Below, one piece after another: positions 41,116 to 50,896 of a DNA stretch of 64,000 bases. The notes under the pieces are model-generated. The model worked only from the letters and a program-made list of their open reading frames with translations, ran no database searches and was not told the origin of the DNA. This stretch comes from Faecalicatena absiana (lineage in GTDB: Bacteria > Bacillota > Bacilli > Lactobacillales > Lactobacillaceae). The stretch lies in contig JAEDAG010000002.1 in NCBI GenBank assembly GCA_017309015.1, positions 62,001 to 126,000 on the forward strand. The letters are read 5' to 3'. Each line of letters starts with the position of its first letter. Within the stretch, counting starts at the first letter, position 1. The translations under genes and the position numbers were made by a program.

Positions 41116-41132
41116 TAACTTTAATAACATGC

Positions 41133-41166
41133 AAAAACTACGGACCAAGCAGTCCGTAGTTTTTCT
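41133..41166. terminator. Bidirectional terminator between PAP2 gene and degV
   Basis: AAAAACTACGGAC / GTCCGTAGTTTTT with a 6-nt loop; T-runs on both strands serve the convergent genes. Confidence 0.9.
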
Positions 41167-41190
41167 TATCTCTCAAAACAGCAATTTTGC

Positions 41191-42027
41191 CTATTCATGA
41201 AAGCCAATCATCAGTCCGCCCCGTTCTGCATAGAAGGAGCATAGGCCACGCATTGGCCGGATGGTCACGTCGGCGTCCGGGTAGGAAGCCAGAATTGCCT
41301 CTTTCAGCTTTTCCGCGTCGGTCGCGTTCTCACACTCATCAATGACGACCCGGCCACCCTGGTACTTCATCCCTTCCATTTGCTTGACGATTTCTCTTAA
41401 GGCCTTCTTCATGCCTCTGGCCTTGGTCAAAGGCTGCAGCTCCCCGTCAACGCTGGCCGTGCCGATCAAATTGATCTTCAAGACGCCCGCGATCTTAGCT
41501 ACCGCTGGCGAAACCCGCCCATTTAATGAAAGGTTCCGCAATGACTGCAGCACGAACAGCAGGTGAGTTCGCGTCCTGAACTCAGCAATCTTGGCCTCCA
41601 AATCGGCAAAGCGCAGCTTGTCGTCTTTAATCAGCGCCTCAATTCCTTCCAGAACGACCTCCAGCTCTGGGCCGGCTGACCGGGAGTCAACCACGATCAC
41701 ATTGGCGTGAGGATGCTGCTCCAGATAGATGTCTTTGGCTTGCAGAGCTGAAGAATAGGTACCTGACAAGCCACTGGTCAGCGTGACGATTATCGCGTTC
41801 TCGCTCCCCTCCAAGGCGTCCAGCCAGCGCTGAATGCTTGGCGCCGCGGTCTTTCCCGCCTCATTGTTGGCTTCCATCTTGGCCAGGAACTCGCTGATAT
41901 CCAGCTTCTCGTCATCAAGCATGTTCTCCTCGCCAAAAGTCAAAGTCAGCGGCACCACGACCAGGTTGCGGGCTGGGTCGCTGAGGGTATTGGAACTTGA
42001 ATCAAGAATCAATCTTACTTTTTCCAT
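41191..42027 (-). CDS. DegV-family fatty-acid-binding protein
   Basis: 278 residues, MEKVRLILDSSSNTLSDPAR. DegV patterns: VVPLTLTFGEENMLD, TAAPSIQRWLDALEG, VTLTSGLSGTYSSA, VVDSRSAGPELEVVL. Members bind a fatty acid and hand it to the fatty acid kinase FakA for phospholipid synthesis. Single gene, convergent with the PAP2 gene. Confidence 0.92.
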   Translation of the reverse strand: MEKVRLILDSSSNTLSDPARNLVVVPLTLTFGEENMLDDEKLDISEFLAKMEANNEAGKTAAPSIQRWLDALEGSENAIIVTLTSGLSGTYSSALQAKDIYLEQHPHANVIVVDSRSAGPELEVVLEGIEALIKDDKLRFADLEAKIAEFRTRTHLLFVLQSLRNLSLNGRVSPAVAKIAGVLKINLIGTASVDGELQPLTKARGMKKALREIVKQMEGMKYQGGRVVIDECENATDAEKLKEAILASYPDADVTIRPMRGLCSFYAERGGLMIGFHE

Positions 42028-42375
42028 AATTGTCCGTCCTTTTCCAGCTCATCATTTATGTCTTAGCAACAAAGGCTAATTCGATTTGCAAATTGTTTCT
42101 ATCTCTATTTTAGCAGTTTTTGCCATGGGCGGGAATTTTTCGCCAAACCGCTTTCACAATTTTTAACATGCTTTCACAAAAGGAGCTTAACATAACATTT
42201 ACGCTGGTTAAATTAACGAAAAAACGCGATTTTGTGAACGGTTTCTAAGATTATTCTGTTTACGCGTTCACAAAGTTAGGCTATAATTTACTTGTAAATG
42301 ATTACAGGGCAAACGCTCTGGTAGGCGGAAAAATAACCATTTTTCCCGTTTACATATTTTAAGGAGGATTTTTTA
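42028..42375 (+). promoter_or_regulatory. Enolase upstream region, strong promoter
   Basis: TTTACG (42259-42264), 17-bp spacer, TATAAT (42282-42287), about 90 bp before the ATG. TGTGAACGGTTTCT at 42233-42246 matches the catabolite-responsive cre consensus at 12 of 14 positions just upstream of the -35. TTTTGTGAACG and CGTTCACAAAG (42230-42240, 42264-42274) form an inverted repeat around the -35. Confidence 0.75.
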
Positions 42376-43662
42376 ATGACTAAGGTTGTTATTGAAAACG
42401 TTCATGCTAGAGAAATCTTTGACTCACGTGGTAACCCAACTGTTGAAGTTGAAGTTACTTTGTCAAACGGCGTAGTTGGCCGCGCTGAAGTTCCATCAGG
42501 TGCTTCAACTGGTGAAAACGAAGCTGTTGAATTGCGTGACGGTGGCTCACGCTTGGGCGGCAAGGGTGTTCTGAAGGCTGTTAACAACGTTAACACTGCA
42601 ATCAACGACGAACTGCAAGGCGCAGACCCATTCAACCAACCAGCTATCGACAAGGCTATGATCGAACTTGACGGTACTCCAAACAAGGGTAAGTTGGGCG
42701 CCAACGCTATCTTGGGTACTTCAATGGCTACTGCTGTAGCAGCTGCTAAGGCTACCCACCAACCTCTTTACCGTTACCTTGGTGGTACTGACTTGTCAAT
42801 GCCTCAAACTTTCCACAACGTTATCAACGGTGGTGAACACGCTGACAACGGCATCGACATCCAAGAATTCATGATCACTCCAGTTAAGAAGACTTCATTC
42901 CGTGACGGCTTCGAAAAGATCGTTAACACTTACCACACCTTGAAGAAGGTTTTGGAAGAAAAGGGTTACGAAACTGGCTTGGGCGACGAAGGTGGTTTCG
43001 CTCCTAACATGAAGGACTCAGAAGAAGCTTTGAAGGCTTTGCACGAAGCTATCGAACGCGCTGGTTACGTTCCTGGTGAAGACATTGCCATCGCTTGTGA
43101 CTGTGCCGCTTCATACTACTTCAACAAGGAAGACGGCAAGTACCACCTGGAAGGCAAGGTTCTTGACGACGAACAATTGGCTGAATACTACGACAAGCTG
43201 CTCGCAGAATTCCCAGAATTGATCTCAATGGAAGACCCATACGACGAAAACGACGTTGACGGTATGGTTAAGTTCACTCAAACCCACAAGGACCGTCTGC
43301 AAATCGTTCTTGACGACTTCATCTGCACCAACCCTAAGCTGTTGAACAAGGCTATCAAGGAAGGCGCAGGTAACGCTTCATTGATCAAGCTGAACCAAAT
43401 CGGTACTGTAACTGAAACCTTGGAAACTATCCGTCTTTCACGCAAGAACGGCTACAACACCATGATTTCTCACCGTTCAGGTGAAACTGGCGACACCTTC
43501 ATCGCTGACTTCGCTGTTGCTACTAACGGCGGCCAACTGAAGACTGGTGCCCCAGCTCGTTCAGAACGTGTTGAAAAGTACAACCAATTGCTGAGAATCG
43601 AAGAACAACTCGGTGACGGCGAACGTCTTGACTTCTTCCCAGACAACGTTGACTTGGACTAA
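42376..43662 (+). CDS. eno: Enolase
   Basis: 428 residues, full length. Converts 2-phosphoglycerate to phosphoenolpyruvate. Signatures: SGASTGENEAVELRDGG, GDEGGFAPN, IKLNQIGTVTET, and SHRSGETGDTFIADFAVAT. The codon choice is strikingly biased (few synonyms used), unlike the GC-rich neighbours, as expected of a very highly expressed glycolytic gene; AAGGAGGATT is a near-ideal ribosome site. Confidence 0.99.
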   Translation: MTKVVIENVHAREIFDSRGNPTVEVEVTLSNGVVGRAEVPSGASTGENEAVELRDGGSRLGGKGVLKAVNNVNTAINDELQGADPFNQPAIDKAMIELDGTPNKGKLGANAILGTSMATAVAAAKATHQPLYRYLGGTDLSMPQTFHNVINGGEHADNGIDIQEFMITPVKKTSFRDGFEKIVNTYHTLKKVLEEKGYETGLGDEGGFAPNMKDSEEALKALHEAIERAGYVPGEDIAIACDCAASYYFNKEDGKYHLEGKVLDDEQLAEYYDKLLAEFPELISMEDPYDENDVDGMVKFTQTHKDRLQIVLDDFICTNPKLLNKAIKEGAGNASLIKLNQIGTVTETLETIRLSRKNGYNTMISHRSGETGDTFIADFAVATNGGQLKTGAPARSERVEKYNQLLRIEEQLGDGERLDFFPDNVDLD

Positions 43663-43700
43663 TTTATTGAACTAAGTTAGTTTCAACACAACTTAAGAAA

Positions 43701-43729
43701 AGAGCTTGCTTCGGCAGGCTCTTTTTTTT
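43701..43729 (+). terminator. Enolase terminator
   Basis: GAGCTTGC, TTCG loop, GCAGGCTC, then eight T. Classical rho-independent form. Confidence 0.93.
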
Positions 43730-44187
43730 GCGCCGTTTTCCCCCTCTCCTGCCGCGGCTTAAAGCAATCTTTCATGAAATTTTGCTTTTTCTAAAATTTC
43801 CCTTGCAATCTTGGAAACATTAGTTTAAGATTAAAAATCAATAAGAGATGGACAAGCACATGTCCAGCAAAGGAGATAATTAAGATGAGGAATACTAGGC
43901 AATTTGTAAATACATAGTTTTCATCGCTTGATGAAGACTTGTAGATCAACTGAATTCGTTGTTATCAGCATGGCAGAACGCGGTTTTGACTTGTTTGGCA
44001 ATGAATAGCAGTCATCGCAAGTTGTTAGTCTTCTTCCTCTTCCCATATTTAATTGAATATTGGTGAGGCAGACGGAGTCTTCCTCTTACCTGTAAAGTAC
44101 TCTTGCAATACAGTTTACTTGCCAGTTGACTTCCATTCATTGCTAATCAAATCCTCGCTGCCGAGATCGTAGATGAAGGATTTAATT
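43730..44187 (+). other. 458-bp interval before glnQ, no gene
   Basis: No ORF of note. A strong ribosome site AAAGGAG (43871) precedes an 11-codon frame (MRNTRQFVNT) at 43885-43917, with a GGACA/TGTCC hairpin just upstream: either a relic of a broken gene or a leader peptide. The rest shows no motif I recognise. Confidence 0.45.
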
Positions 44188-44928
44188 ATGAACAGTATCA
44201 TCGAAGTTAAGCACTTGAAGAAAAACTACGGCGACAAAGAAGTCCTCAAGGACATCAACGCCGAGATCGAGAAGGGCAAAGTAATCACTGTGATCGGGCC
44301 ATCCGGGTCCGGCAAGAGTACTTTTTTGCGTTGCCTGAACCTCTTGGAAAAGCCAACCAGTGGCCAGGTCCTGTTTGAAGGGACAGAATTGACGGACCTG
44401 AAGAGCGATGACCTGGACAAGCTGCGGCAGAAAATGGGCATGGTCTTCCAGAACTTCAACCTTTTCCCAAACATGAACGTCCTGGAAAACATCAAGCTGG
44501 CGCCAATGAAGGTTAAGGGCATGGCTGACGGCGAGGCTACTGCCCTGGCTCACAAGCTTCTCAAGAAGGTCGGCCTGGATGAATTTGCCGACCACACCCC
44601 GACCAGTCTTTCCGGCGGCCAGCAGCAGCGGGTGGCCATCGCCCGAGCTCTGGCTATGAAACCAGAAGTCATGCTGTTTGACGAACCTACTTCTGCCCTT
44701 GACCCAGAAATGGTCGGCGAAGTCTTAAAGACGATCCAGGACCTGGCTACTTCTGGGATGACCATGGTCATCGTTACCCACGAAATGGGCTTTGCCCGCA
44801 AGGTTTCCGATGAAGTTTGGTTCATGGCCGATGGCTACCTGCAAGAAAAAGGCAGCCCAGACGAAGTCTTCGATCACCCTACCAGCGACCGGGCCAAGGA
44901 CTTCTTAGCCAAGATTCTCGAAGCGTAA
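44188..44928 (+). CDS. glnQ: Polar amino acid (glutamine-type) ABC transporter ATPase
   Basis: 246 residues from ATG 44188 (GAAGGATT upstream). Walker [10 protein letters not shown]-loop [15 protein letters not shown], signature [15 protein letters not shown], Walker [17 protein letters not shown]-loop [12 protein letters not shown]. Powers uptake by the fused binding/permease protein downstream, separated by 30 bp in the same operon. Confidence 0.95.
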   Translation: MNSIIEVKHLKKNYGDKEVLKDINAEIEKGKVITVIGPSGSGKSTFLRCLNLLEKPTSGQVLFEGTELTDLKSDDLDKLRQKMGMVFQNFNLFPNMNVLENIKLAPMKVKGMADGEATALAHKLLKKVGLDEFADHTPTSLSGGQQQRVAIARALAMKPEVMLFDEPTSALDPEMVGEVLKTIQDLATSGMTMVIVTHEMGFARKVSDEVWFMADGYLQEKGSPDEVFDHPTSDRAKDFLAKILEA

Positions 44929-44958
44929 GTTACAGACAAGGAAATGGAAAGACACATC

Positions 44959-46485
44959 ATGAAGAAACTAATCAAAATCTTTTCCGTGCTGCTGCTTTTG
45001 GTCAGTGCCGTCGTCACCGGCGCCCTGGCCACCGGTCCAGCTGCCACGGTCTCCGCAGCATCAAGCAAGAACGTTAAGAAAGTTGCCTCTGGCACCGTTT
45101 TAAAGAAGATCAAGAAGAGCGGCAAGCTCGTCGTTGGGCTGTCCGCCGACTACCCGCCACTGGAATTCACCAAGAACGTCAACGGGAAGAACAAGTACGT
45201 CGGCGTCGACATTGAATTGTCCAAGCAGATCGCCAAGGATTTGGGCGTCAAGTGCGAAATCAAGAACATGGACTTCGACTCCCTCCTGGTTGCCCTGGAA
45301 ACCGGCAAGATTGACGTGATCATCTCTGGGATGACCCCAACCGCCGAGCGTAAGAAGAGCATCGACTTCTCCAAGATCTACTACGCTGAAAAGAACGACT
45401 ACTTCGTCATCAACAAGGCTGACAAGGGCAAGTACAAGAAGACCAGCGACTTCAAGGGCAAGACGGTTGGCGCCCAGACTGGGTCTCTCCAGTACACCGT
45501 CATGAAGAAGCACGGCCTGCCTGGCATGAAGGTCAAGGGCCTGGCCAAGATTTCCAGCCTCTTGATGGGCTTGAAGTCCGGCAAGTTCGACGGGGTCCTC
45601 TTGGGCGAGCTGAACGCCAAGACTTACGCCATGAACGACTCAAACCTGGCCCTGGTCAAGTCAACCCTGAAGCAGGACCAAATGGGCAACGCCGTCGGCG
45701 TCGCCAAGGGGCAAAAGGACCTGGTGGCCGCCATCAACAAGACTATCGACAAGTGCCAGGACAAGGACCTCTTCAACAAGAAGTTCATCCCGGCAGCAGC
45801 CAAGGACATGAAGACCGCGACTAAGAAGTCAAACAACTCCATGACCAAGTACACCAGCTACTTCGTGACCGGTCTTGAATACACCATGATCATCACCATC
45901 TGCTCAGTCCTGATCGGTCTGGTGCTCGGCGTCATCTTCGCTTTGATGCGTCTGTCAAGCAACAAGCTGCTTCACGCGATCGCGGTCTGCTACATTGAAT
46001 TCCTCCGGGGCACTCCAGAAATGGTTCAGATCATGTTTGTCTACTTCGGGATCGGGATGCTGGTCAAGAACCTGCCTGCCCTGGTCGCCGGGATCATCGC
46101 CATCGGCTTGAACTCCGGGGCCTACGTGGCTGAAGACATCCGGTCCGGGATCAACTCCGTGAACATCGGCCAGACTGAAGCTACCCGGTCACTTGGCTTG
46201 AGCCAGGCTATGACTTACCGCTACGTCATCTTCCCGCAGGCCTTCAAGAACATCTGGCCAGCCCTTGGCAACGAATTCATCACGCTGACCAAGGACAGCT
46301 CCCTGGTTTCAACCATCGGCGTTGGCGAATTGATGTACCAGACCGGCCTGGTGCAAACCGCTACCTACCGGGGGGTAATGCCACTGTTCATCACCATGTG
46401 CATCTACTTCGTCTTAACCTTCCTCTTGACTCGCCTGCTCAACTTCCTGGAACGGAAGATGAACCTGAGCTCAAGCCGCGCTTAG
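44959..46485 (+). CDS. Amino acid ABC transporter, substrate-binding/permease fusion
   Basis: 508 residues from ATG 44959. Signal/anchor segment (IFSVLLLLVSAVVTGALATG), a family-3 binding domain (residues about 45-285: VVGLSADYPPLEFT, VALETGKIDVIISGMTPTAER, VGAQTGSLQ), then a permease domain with about five TM helices (FVTGLEYTMIITICSVLIGL, FLRGTPEMVQIMFVYFGIG, EAtRSLGLSQAMTYRYVIFP). This is the GlnP-type fusion of lactic acid bacteria, importing glutamine/glutamate or a similar substrate. Confidence 0.94.
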   Translation: MKKLIKIFSVLLLLVSAVVTGALATGPAATVSAASSKNVKKVASGTVLKKIKKSGKLVVGLSADYPPLEFTKNVNGKNKYVGVDIELSKQIAKDLGVKCEIKNMDFDSLLVALETGKIDVIISGMTPTAERKKSIDFSKIYYAEKNDYFVINKADKGKYKKTSDFKGKTVGAQTGSLQYTVMKKHGLPGMKVKGLAKISSLLMGLKSGKFDGVLLGELNAKTYAMNDSNLALVKSTLKQDQMGNAVGVAKGQKDLVAAINKTIDKCQDKDLFNKKFIPAAAKDMKTATKKSNNSMTKYTSYFVTGLEYTMIITICSVLIGLVLGVIFALMRLSSNKLLHAIAVCYIEFLRGTPEMVQIMFVYFGIGMLVKNLPALVAGIIAIGLNSGAYVAEDIRSGINSVNIGQTEATRSLGLSQAMTYRYVIFPQAFKNIWPALGNEFITLTKDSSLVSTIGVGELMYQTGLVQTATYRGVMPLFITMCIYFVLTFLLTRLLNFLERKMNLSSSRA

Positions 46486-46523
46486 CCAAGCAGTTCACTT
46501 GTCTCATCTAATTTATCTCTAGC

Positions 46524-46563
46524 AAAAAGCTGGAAGTCACTCATCTGACTTCCAGCTTTTTTA
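46524..46563 (+). terminator. Terminator of the glutamine transporter operon
   Basis: AAAAAGCTGGAAGTCA and TGACTTCCAGCTTTTTT arms with a 6-nt loop. Confidence 0.93.
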
Positions 46564-46568
46564 TTACG

Positions 46569-46622
46569 TTGAGGGCGATTCAACTTGGCATTTCAATGCC
46601 GAGTTGAATCGCCCTCTTTTTT
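46569..46622 (+). terminator. Second long hairpin before the IS element
   Basis: A 15-bp stem (GAGGGCGATTCAACT / AGTTGAATCGCCCTC) plus an inner TGGCATT/AATGCCG extension and a T-run. It may be a terminator protecting the IS from read-through, or part of the IS left flank. Confidence 0.7.
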
Positions 46623-46656
46623 TGCTTTAGCACGTGAACGTTAGTTCGGTATGCGA

Positions 46657-46662
46657 TATAAT
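46657..46662 (+). promoter_or_regulatory. -10 box upstream of tnpA
   Basis: TATAAT, 47 bp before the tnpA start; the -35 is not clear. Confidence 0.45.
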
Positions 46663-46708
46663 ATAAATAGCTAAAGAACTGCAAATACTGAAAGAAGGTG
46701 CGACTCAT

Positions 46709-47153
46709 GTGGTTAAATACGAATTCAGGAATGATGAGCCAGATATCATCCATGGACGAGGCTACGCATACAACCTCAATTACCACATCGTCTGGTGTAC
46801 CAAGTATCGCAACCAAGCATTGGCTAATCCAATTATTGTCGATTCACTCAAGGACAAGATCCTTCAGATCTGCCGTGAGAATGAGTATACGGTCAGGGCT
46901 CTGGAAATAATGCCAACTCACGTGCATATTCTGCTGTCTGCCAAACCCAAAGAGAGCGTGACAAATATCGTCAGGAAGCTCAAAGACATTACGGCCAAGT
47001 GGCTTTTTGAAAAGTATCCGGAAGCGATGAAGGAATACTTCTGGGGGTGGTCACGTCTGGTCACCGAGCTATTACGCAGGAAGCATTGGAGTGACAACCG
47101 AAGCCGTCGTCAAGAAATACATTGAGACGCAATGGAATAGACCGTTTCACTAA
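46709..47153 (+). pseudogene. tnpA: IS200-type Y1 transposase TnpA, frameshifted
   Basis: GTG start after AGAAGGTG. HUH motif in MPTHVHILLSA is intact. At 47043-47047 a run of five G (four expected) shifts the frame: the expected end GGHVWSPSYYAGSIGVTTEA and VVKKYIETQWNRPFH, which holds the catalytic Tyr, is in the +1 frame and ends at 47153, while the read frame ends at 47125 in unrelated sequence. The product should be inactive unless the G-run slips. Confidence 0.88.
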
Positions 47154-47175
47154 ACGCTAGAAAGGAGGAAGCGAC

Positions 47176-48354
47176 ATGGCAATACGCAAGCGCAAGTCAG
47201 ATCTGCCGGAATATGGAGTAAAAATCAGATTGTACCCGACTCTCGTACAGCAAGCCAAACTCAGACAATTCTTTGGCAATGACCGCTTCCTCTGGAATCA
47301 GCTTGTCAGCCTCTATCAGGAACGCTACAAGAACAATAAGAAATCAAAATTGTTAACGGAATTCGATCTTAACAATCTGCTTCCCGCCTTGAAGAACGAA
47401 TATCCATTCCTAAAGGCAAGCGACAGCTCCAGCTTCCAAATCGTGACCAAGAACATCAGCGATGCCTGGGAGGCGTTCTTTGCCGGAACGAGACGCAAGC
47501 CCCGCTTCCACTCAAAGCATAACGCCAAGCAGTCATATACTGGCAAGTCATCCAGCATCCGGATCATGGGCAAAAGAACTATGTTCTTGCCGAAGCTGAG
47601 AAGAGTCAGATCATCGAAAACCGGTGTCATCGACGGCAAGATCAAGCGCTACACGATCAGCGTCGATGCTTGCGGGCGCTACTGGCTTTCTCTCATCGTG
47701 GAGAAAAAGACCGCCTTCCTGCCAAAGACTGGCAAGGCGGTTGGCATTGACGTGGGGCTGACGCACTTGGCCATCCTGTCAGACGGCAGAAAGTTTGACA
47801 AGTTCTCATCAGATTACTGCGAGAAACAAGCAGAAATCTGGCAGAGCAAGTCATCCAAGCGCCGTCATTTGGCTTTGGTTAAGTCGCAGCAGGATGCCAA
47901 CAAAAAGGTTCTTGGCGCAAAAAGCCTGTCTGACTATCGCAACTGGCAGAAGGCCAATGTCGCCAAGAACCGCTATATGAGCCGCATCACGAATCAGCGC
48001 GATGACTATCTGCACAAGATCACGGATCAGCTGGTAAAGGAATACGACGTCATCGTCATTGAAGATCTCAAGATCAAGAACATGACGAAGAATCACCACC
48101 TTGCCCGCTCAATTCTGCGTCAAAGTTGGGGCAGATTTCGTGACATGCTGGAATACAAATGCAAGAAGTACGGAAAGATCCTCATCAAGGTCAATCCAGC
48201 ATACACCAGCCGAATCTGCTCAAAATGCGGCAAGGATACGGGCAAGAAGCCACTGTCAGTGCGGGAATGGGACTGCCTATTCTGCAAGGCGCATCATGAC
48301 CGTGACATCAATGCATCAATCAATATTTTGCTTAAAGGACTTGCCCAGCTCTGA
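47176..48354 (+). CDS. tnpB: TnpB, RNA-guided nuclease of IS200/IS605
   Basis: 392 residues, AAAGGAGG upstream. N-terminal OrfB helix domain (VKIRLYPTLVQQAKLRQFFG), RuvC-I Asp in VGIDVGLTHLAIL, RuvC-II Glu in VIVIEDLKIKNM, zinc ribbon CSKCG...CLFCKA, RuvC-III Asp in HHDRDINASINIL. All three catalytic acids are present, so it looks active. TnpB cuts the donor joint guided by an omega RNA made from the 3' end of the element, favouring IS retention. Confidence 0.94.
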   Translation: MAIRKRKSDLPEYGVKIRLYPTLVQQAKLRQFFGNDRFLWNQLVSLYQERYKNNKKSKLLTEFDLNNLLPALKNEYPFLKASDSSSFQIVTKNISDAWEAFFAGTRRKPRFHSKHNAKQSYTGKSSSIRIMGKRTMFLPKLRRVRSSKTGVIDGKIKRYTISVDACGRYWLSLIVEKKTAFLPKTGKAVGIDVGLTHLAILSDGRKFDKFSSDYCEKQAEIWQSKSSKRRHLALVKSQQDANKKVLGAKSLSDYRNWQKANVAKNRYMSRITNQRDDYLHKITDQLVKEYDVIVIEDLKIKNMTKNHHLARSILRQSWGRFRDMLEYKCKKYGKILIKVNPAYTSRICSKCGKDTGKKPLSVREWDCLFCKAHHDRDINASINILLKGLAQL

Positions 48355-48367
48355 GAGAGCTGGGCAA
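48341..48367 (+). ncRNA. Hairpin at tnpB 3' end, candidate omega-RNA part
   Basis: Perfect GCCCAGCTC/GAGCTGGGC stem spanning the tnpB stop codon, followed by AAGAAAAAAT. In related elements the omega RNA overlaps the tnpB 3' end and extends to the right end of the IS; the exact RNA limits are not visible. Confidence 0.45.
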
Positions 48368-48589
48368 GAAAAAATCGTACCGTCAAGCAGCAGTCAATGC
48401 GGCTTGGCGGAATCGTCGGAGGGGGCACTTCCGTGATAAATAGACTGACCTCTGTTTTTGCACTGCTGTTCAGCTTGCTGGACAGAACCAGTAAAAAATC
48501 AGGCTTGGCTTCGGTCAAGCCTGATTGCAAGAATAAGTTGGTCGTTCTCAGAAGCTGTAGGCTGCGCGTGAGCACTAGCCTATAAAGAA

Positions 48590-48612
48590 ACCCCCGACCT
48601 TGGTCGGGGGAG
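48590..48612 (-). terminator. Terminator of cfa
   Basis: CCCCCGACC and GGTCGGGGG arms, followed on the minus strand by TTTCTTTAT. A second hairpin with a TTTTTT run on the minus strand lies at 48494-48531. Confidence 0.85.
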
Positions 48613-48650
48613 CATGTCATTGCGATATTTTTCTGTCTTCTGCTTGGCAC

Positions 48651-49832
48651 CTACTGCTGATTGCTCATGTAGTCGCGGGTCATTGGCAGGTTCTTGCCGG
48701 ATGGCCCCTTGGTCAACAGGAACTGCATGACGTCAATATTGCCGGATTCAAAAGAAGCGGCACAAGCCTGCAGGTAGAGATCCCACATCCGGGTAAAGCG
48801 CTCGCCAAAATGAGCTTGAATTTCCGAACGGTGGTCATTGAAGTTCTGGTCCCAGATCTCCAGAGTGCGCTGGTAGTGGCGGCGTAGCATTTCTACATCA
48901 GCCAGCTGCATCCCGTTGTCAACGATATGGCCGACCATTTCCGCCAGGCCAGGCACATAGCCGCCTGGGAAGATGTACTTGTTGATCCAAGCATTGTTGG
49001 CCCCGCCCTGCTGGCGGGTGATTCCGTGAATCAGGGCCACGCCGTCTTTTTTCAGATAGCGGGCAACGTCCTTGAAGTACAAGCCCATGTTTTCCTGGCC
49101 CACGTGCTCAAACATCCCCACGGAAGTGATATAGTCCCATTGCCGGTCACCCAATTCCCGGTAGTCGGTCAGCTTGACTTCCGCGACGTCCTGCAGCCCT
49201 TCGGCTTCAATCGTCTTTCTGACCAGGTAGTACTGCTCTTCGCTCAGGGTCACCCCGGTAACCTTCAAGCCATATTCCCGGGCCGCCGTCAGCATCAAGG
49301 TCCCCCAGCCGCAGCCGATGTCCAGCAGAGTCTTGCCCTTTTCCGGGTGCAGCTTGTTCAAGATATGGTGGACCTTGGCAATCTGCGCTTCCTTCAAGTC
49401 ATTTACATTGCCATTGGTGAAGTAGGCGCAGGAATAAGTCAGGGTATCGTCCAGCCAGAGCTTGTAAAAATCATTGCCGACATCGTAGTGGCTTTGAATG
49501 TCGCTGACGGACTGGCGCTCGCTGTGGCTCTGCTTTGGCAGAAAATGGCGCAGCTTCGCATTGCGCATGAAGCTTTCGGAGCTTTCATAAGCCGCCGTCA
49601 GGAGCTTTTGGATGCTCCCGTCAATTTCGATCTTCTTGTCCATATAGGCTTCGCCCAAGGCAAGGGAGGCGTTGGCAGCCACGGCCTTCACTGGAATCTT
49701 TTCATTGAAGGTAATGGTGACTTCCGGGTCTCCGGCTCCATACACATCTGACTTGCCGTCCCAGTAGTTGACCCTGACCGGGATGTTGAAGGAGTGGCTC
49801 AGCAGCGTCTTGTAGAAGCTCTTTTCCAGCAT
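48651..49832 (-). CDS. cfa: Cyclopropane-fatty-acyl-phospholipid synthase
   Basis: 393 residues. Methylates unsaturated acyl chains of membrane phospholipids with S-adenosylmethionine, raising acid and stress tolerance. SAM motif [20 protein letters not shown]; family blocks [36 protein letters not shown] and [21 protein letters not shown] with PGGYVPG. Single gene with its own terminator. Confidence 0.95.
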   Translation of the reverse strand: MLEKSFYKTLLSHSFNIPVRVNYWDGKSDVYGAGDPEVTITFNEKIPVKAVAANASLALGEAYMDKKIEIDGSIQKLLTAAYESSESFMRNAKLRHFLPKQSHSERQSVSDIQSHYDVGNDFYKLWLDDTLTYSCAYFTNGNVNDLKEAQIAKVHHILNKLHPEKGKTLLDIGCGWGTLMLTAAREYGLKVTGVTLSEEQYYLVRKTIEAEGLQDVAEVKLTDYRELGDRQWDYITSVGMFEHVGQENMGLYFKDVARYLKKDGVALIHGITRQQGGANNAWINKYIFPGGYVPGLAEMVGHIVDNGMQLADVEMLRRHYQRTLEIWDQNFNDHRSEIQAHFGERFTRMWDLYLQACAASFESGNIDVMQFLLTKGPSGKNLPMTRDYMSNQQ

Positions 49833-49930
49833 TAGTAATTCCCTCTTTCATCTTGCAGCTGATTATTGTAGCTTTTTCAACACTCTATCATTATAAGGCA
49901 AAAAAATCCGTTTTTCTTTCAAAATAAGCA

Positions 49931-50782
49931 TTATTCATATAAGGAAATGATCTGTCTCATCAAGGGCGTGACCACCTGATCCTTGCGCCAGACAAGCTGC
50001 AGGCGGGTGCGCCACTGGTCCAGGTCAATCGGGTAGATCTGTCCTTTGGCATAAGCAGCCGCAATCGACTCGGGCACCAAGGCAATTCCTAGCCCTGAGT
50101 CGCTCCAGCGGATGGCGGTTCTGGAGTCGTCGCACTTAATCACGAAATTGGGCTTCAGCCCCTTTTCCGTGAAAGTCTCCTTGAACATCCCCTCAAAGCG
50201 GCGGTAGATGACCAAAGGCTGCCCAGCCAGATCTTCCAGCTTGACCGTCTCCTTGCCGGCAAAGGCGCCTAGCCGCGTAACCGCCGTCATCCGCTCATCA
50301 CTGACGTCGATCGCCGCCAGGTTGACCCGATTGTAGGGAGTCCGGATGACCGCCAAATCCAGCAGATTGTTCTTTAATTTGTCCAAAATGCCATAAGTAT
50401 TGTCTTCCAGGATGTCCAAAGCTACCCCAGGATGCTCTTTGACAAAAGCCACCAGCCGGCTGGAGGGCAAGACGCCAATCGAGCTTGAGACTGAGCCCAG
50501 ACGAACGCTGCCCAGCTGGCCGGCTTGGATCTCCCTGATCTCCGTTTCAGCGTTTTGGGCTAAAGTCAAAATCTGCTTGGAATAGCTGTAGAGCTTCTTG
50601 CCGGCATCCGTCAGCTCAATCCCATGGGGCTGTCTGGCAAACAGCTTGGCCCCCAGTTCATCCTCCAGCTGCTTGAGCTGGTAGCTCAAGGCCGGCTGGC
50701 CAATAAACAGCTGCTTGGCTGCGGACGTGATCTGCCCTTCCTCAGCCACGAGCGCGAAATACTGCAATTGCTTCAAATTCAT
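49931..50782 (-). CDS. LysR-family transcriptional regulator
   Basis: 283 residues from ATG 50782 (AAGGAG upstream). HTH: LQYFALVAEEGQITSAAKQL, FIGQPALSYQLKQLEDELGA. C-terminal effector-binding domain (VRLGSVSSSIGVLPSSRLVA). Divergent from the proton ATPase gene, 115 bp apart, so it may control that gene; no effector can be named. Confidence 0.9.
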   Translation of the reverse strand: MNLKQLQYFALVAEEGQITSAAKQLFIGQPALSYQLKQLEDELGAKLFARQPHGIELTDAGKKLYSYSKQILTLAQNAETEIREIQAGQLGSVRLGSVSSSIGVLPSSRLVAFVKEHPGVALDILEDNTYGILDKLKNNLLDLAVIRTPYNRVNLAAIDVSDERMTAVTRLGAFAGKETVKLEDLAGQPLVIYRRFEGMFKETFTEKGLKPNFVIKCDDSRTAIRWSDSGLGIALVPESIAAAYAKGQIYPIDLDQWRTRLQLVWRKDQVVTPLMRQIISLYE

Positions 50783-50896
50783 CTGTCCTGCTCCTTGTTC
50801 CATATCAGCTTTTTCAATATTCTTAATCATAAATCAGTATTTTATTTATATCAACTCCTGGGCTACACTGGTAGTGGTTATTAAGGAGGCAATCAG

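Larger units (their letters stand above)
46625..48550 (+). mobile_element. IS200/IS605-type element with tnpA and tnpB
   Basis: Contains a Y1 transposase gene (frameshifted) and tnpB in the same orientation. Possible end hairpins: GAAC/GTTC at 46636-46647 on the left and CTGT-T-CAGC/GCTG-G-ACAG at 48466-48485 on the right. Such elements have no terminal inverted repeats or target duplications, so boundaries are approximate. Confidence 0.85.

Noticed and set aside
47176-48354. TnpB as a Cas12 effector
   Set aside because: 392 residues, IS605 context and no array; it is TnpB.
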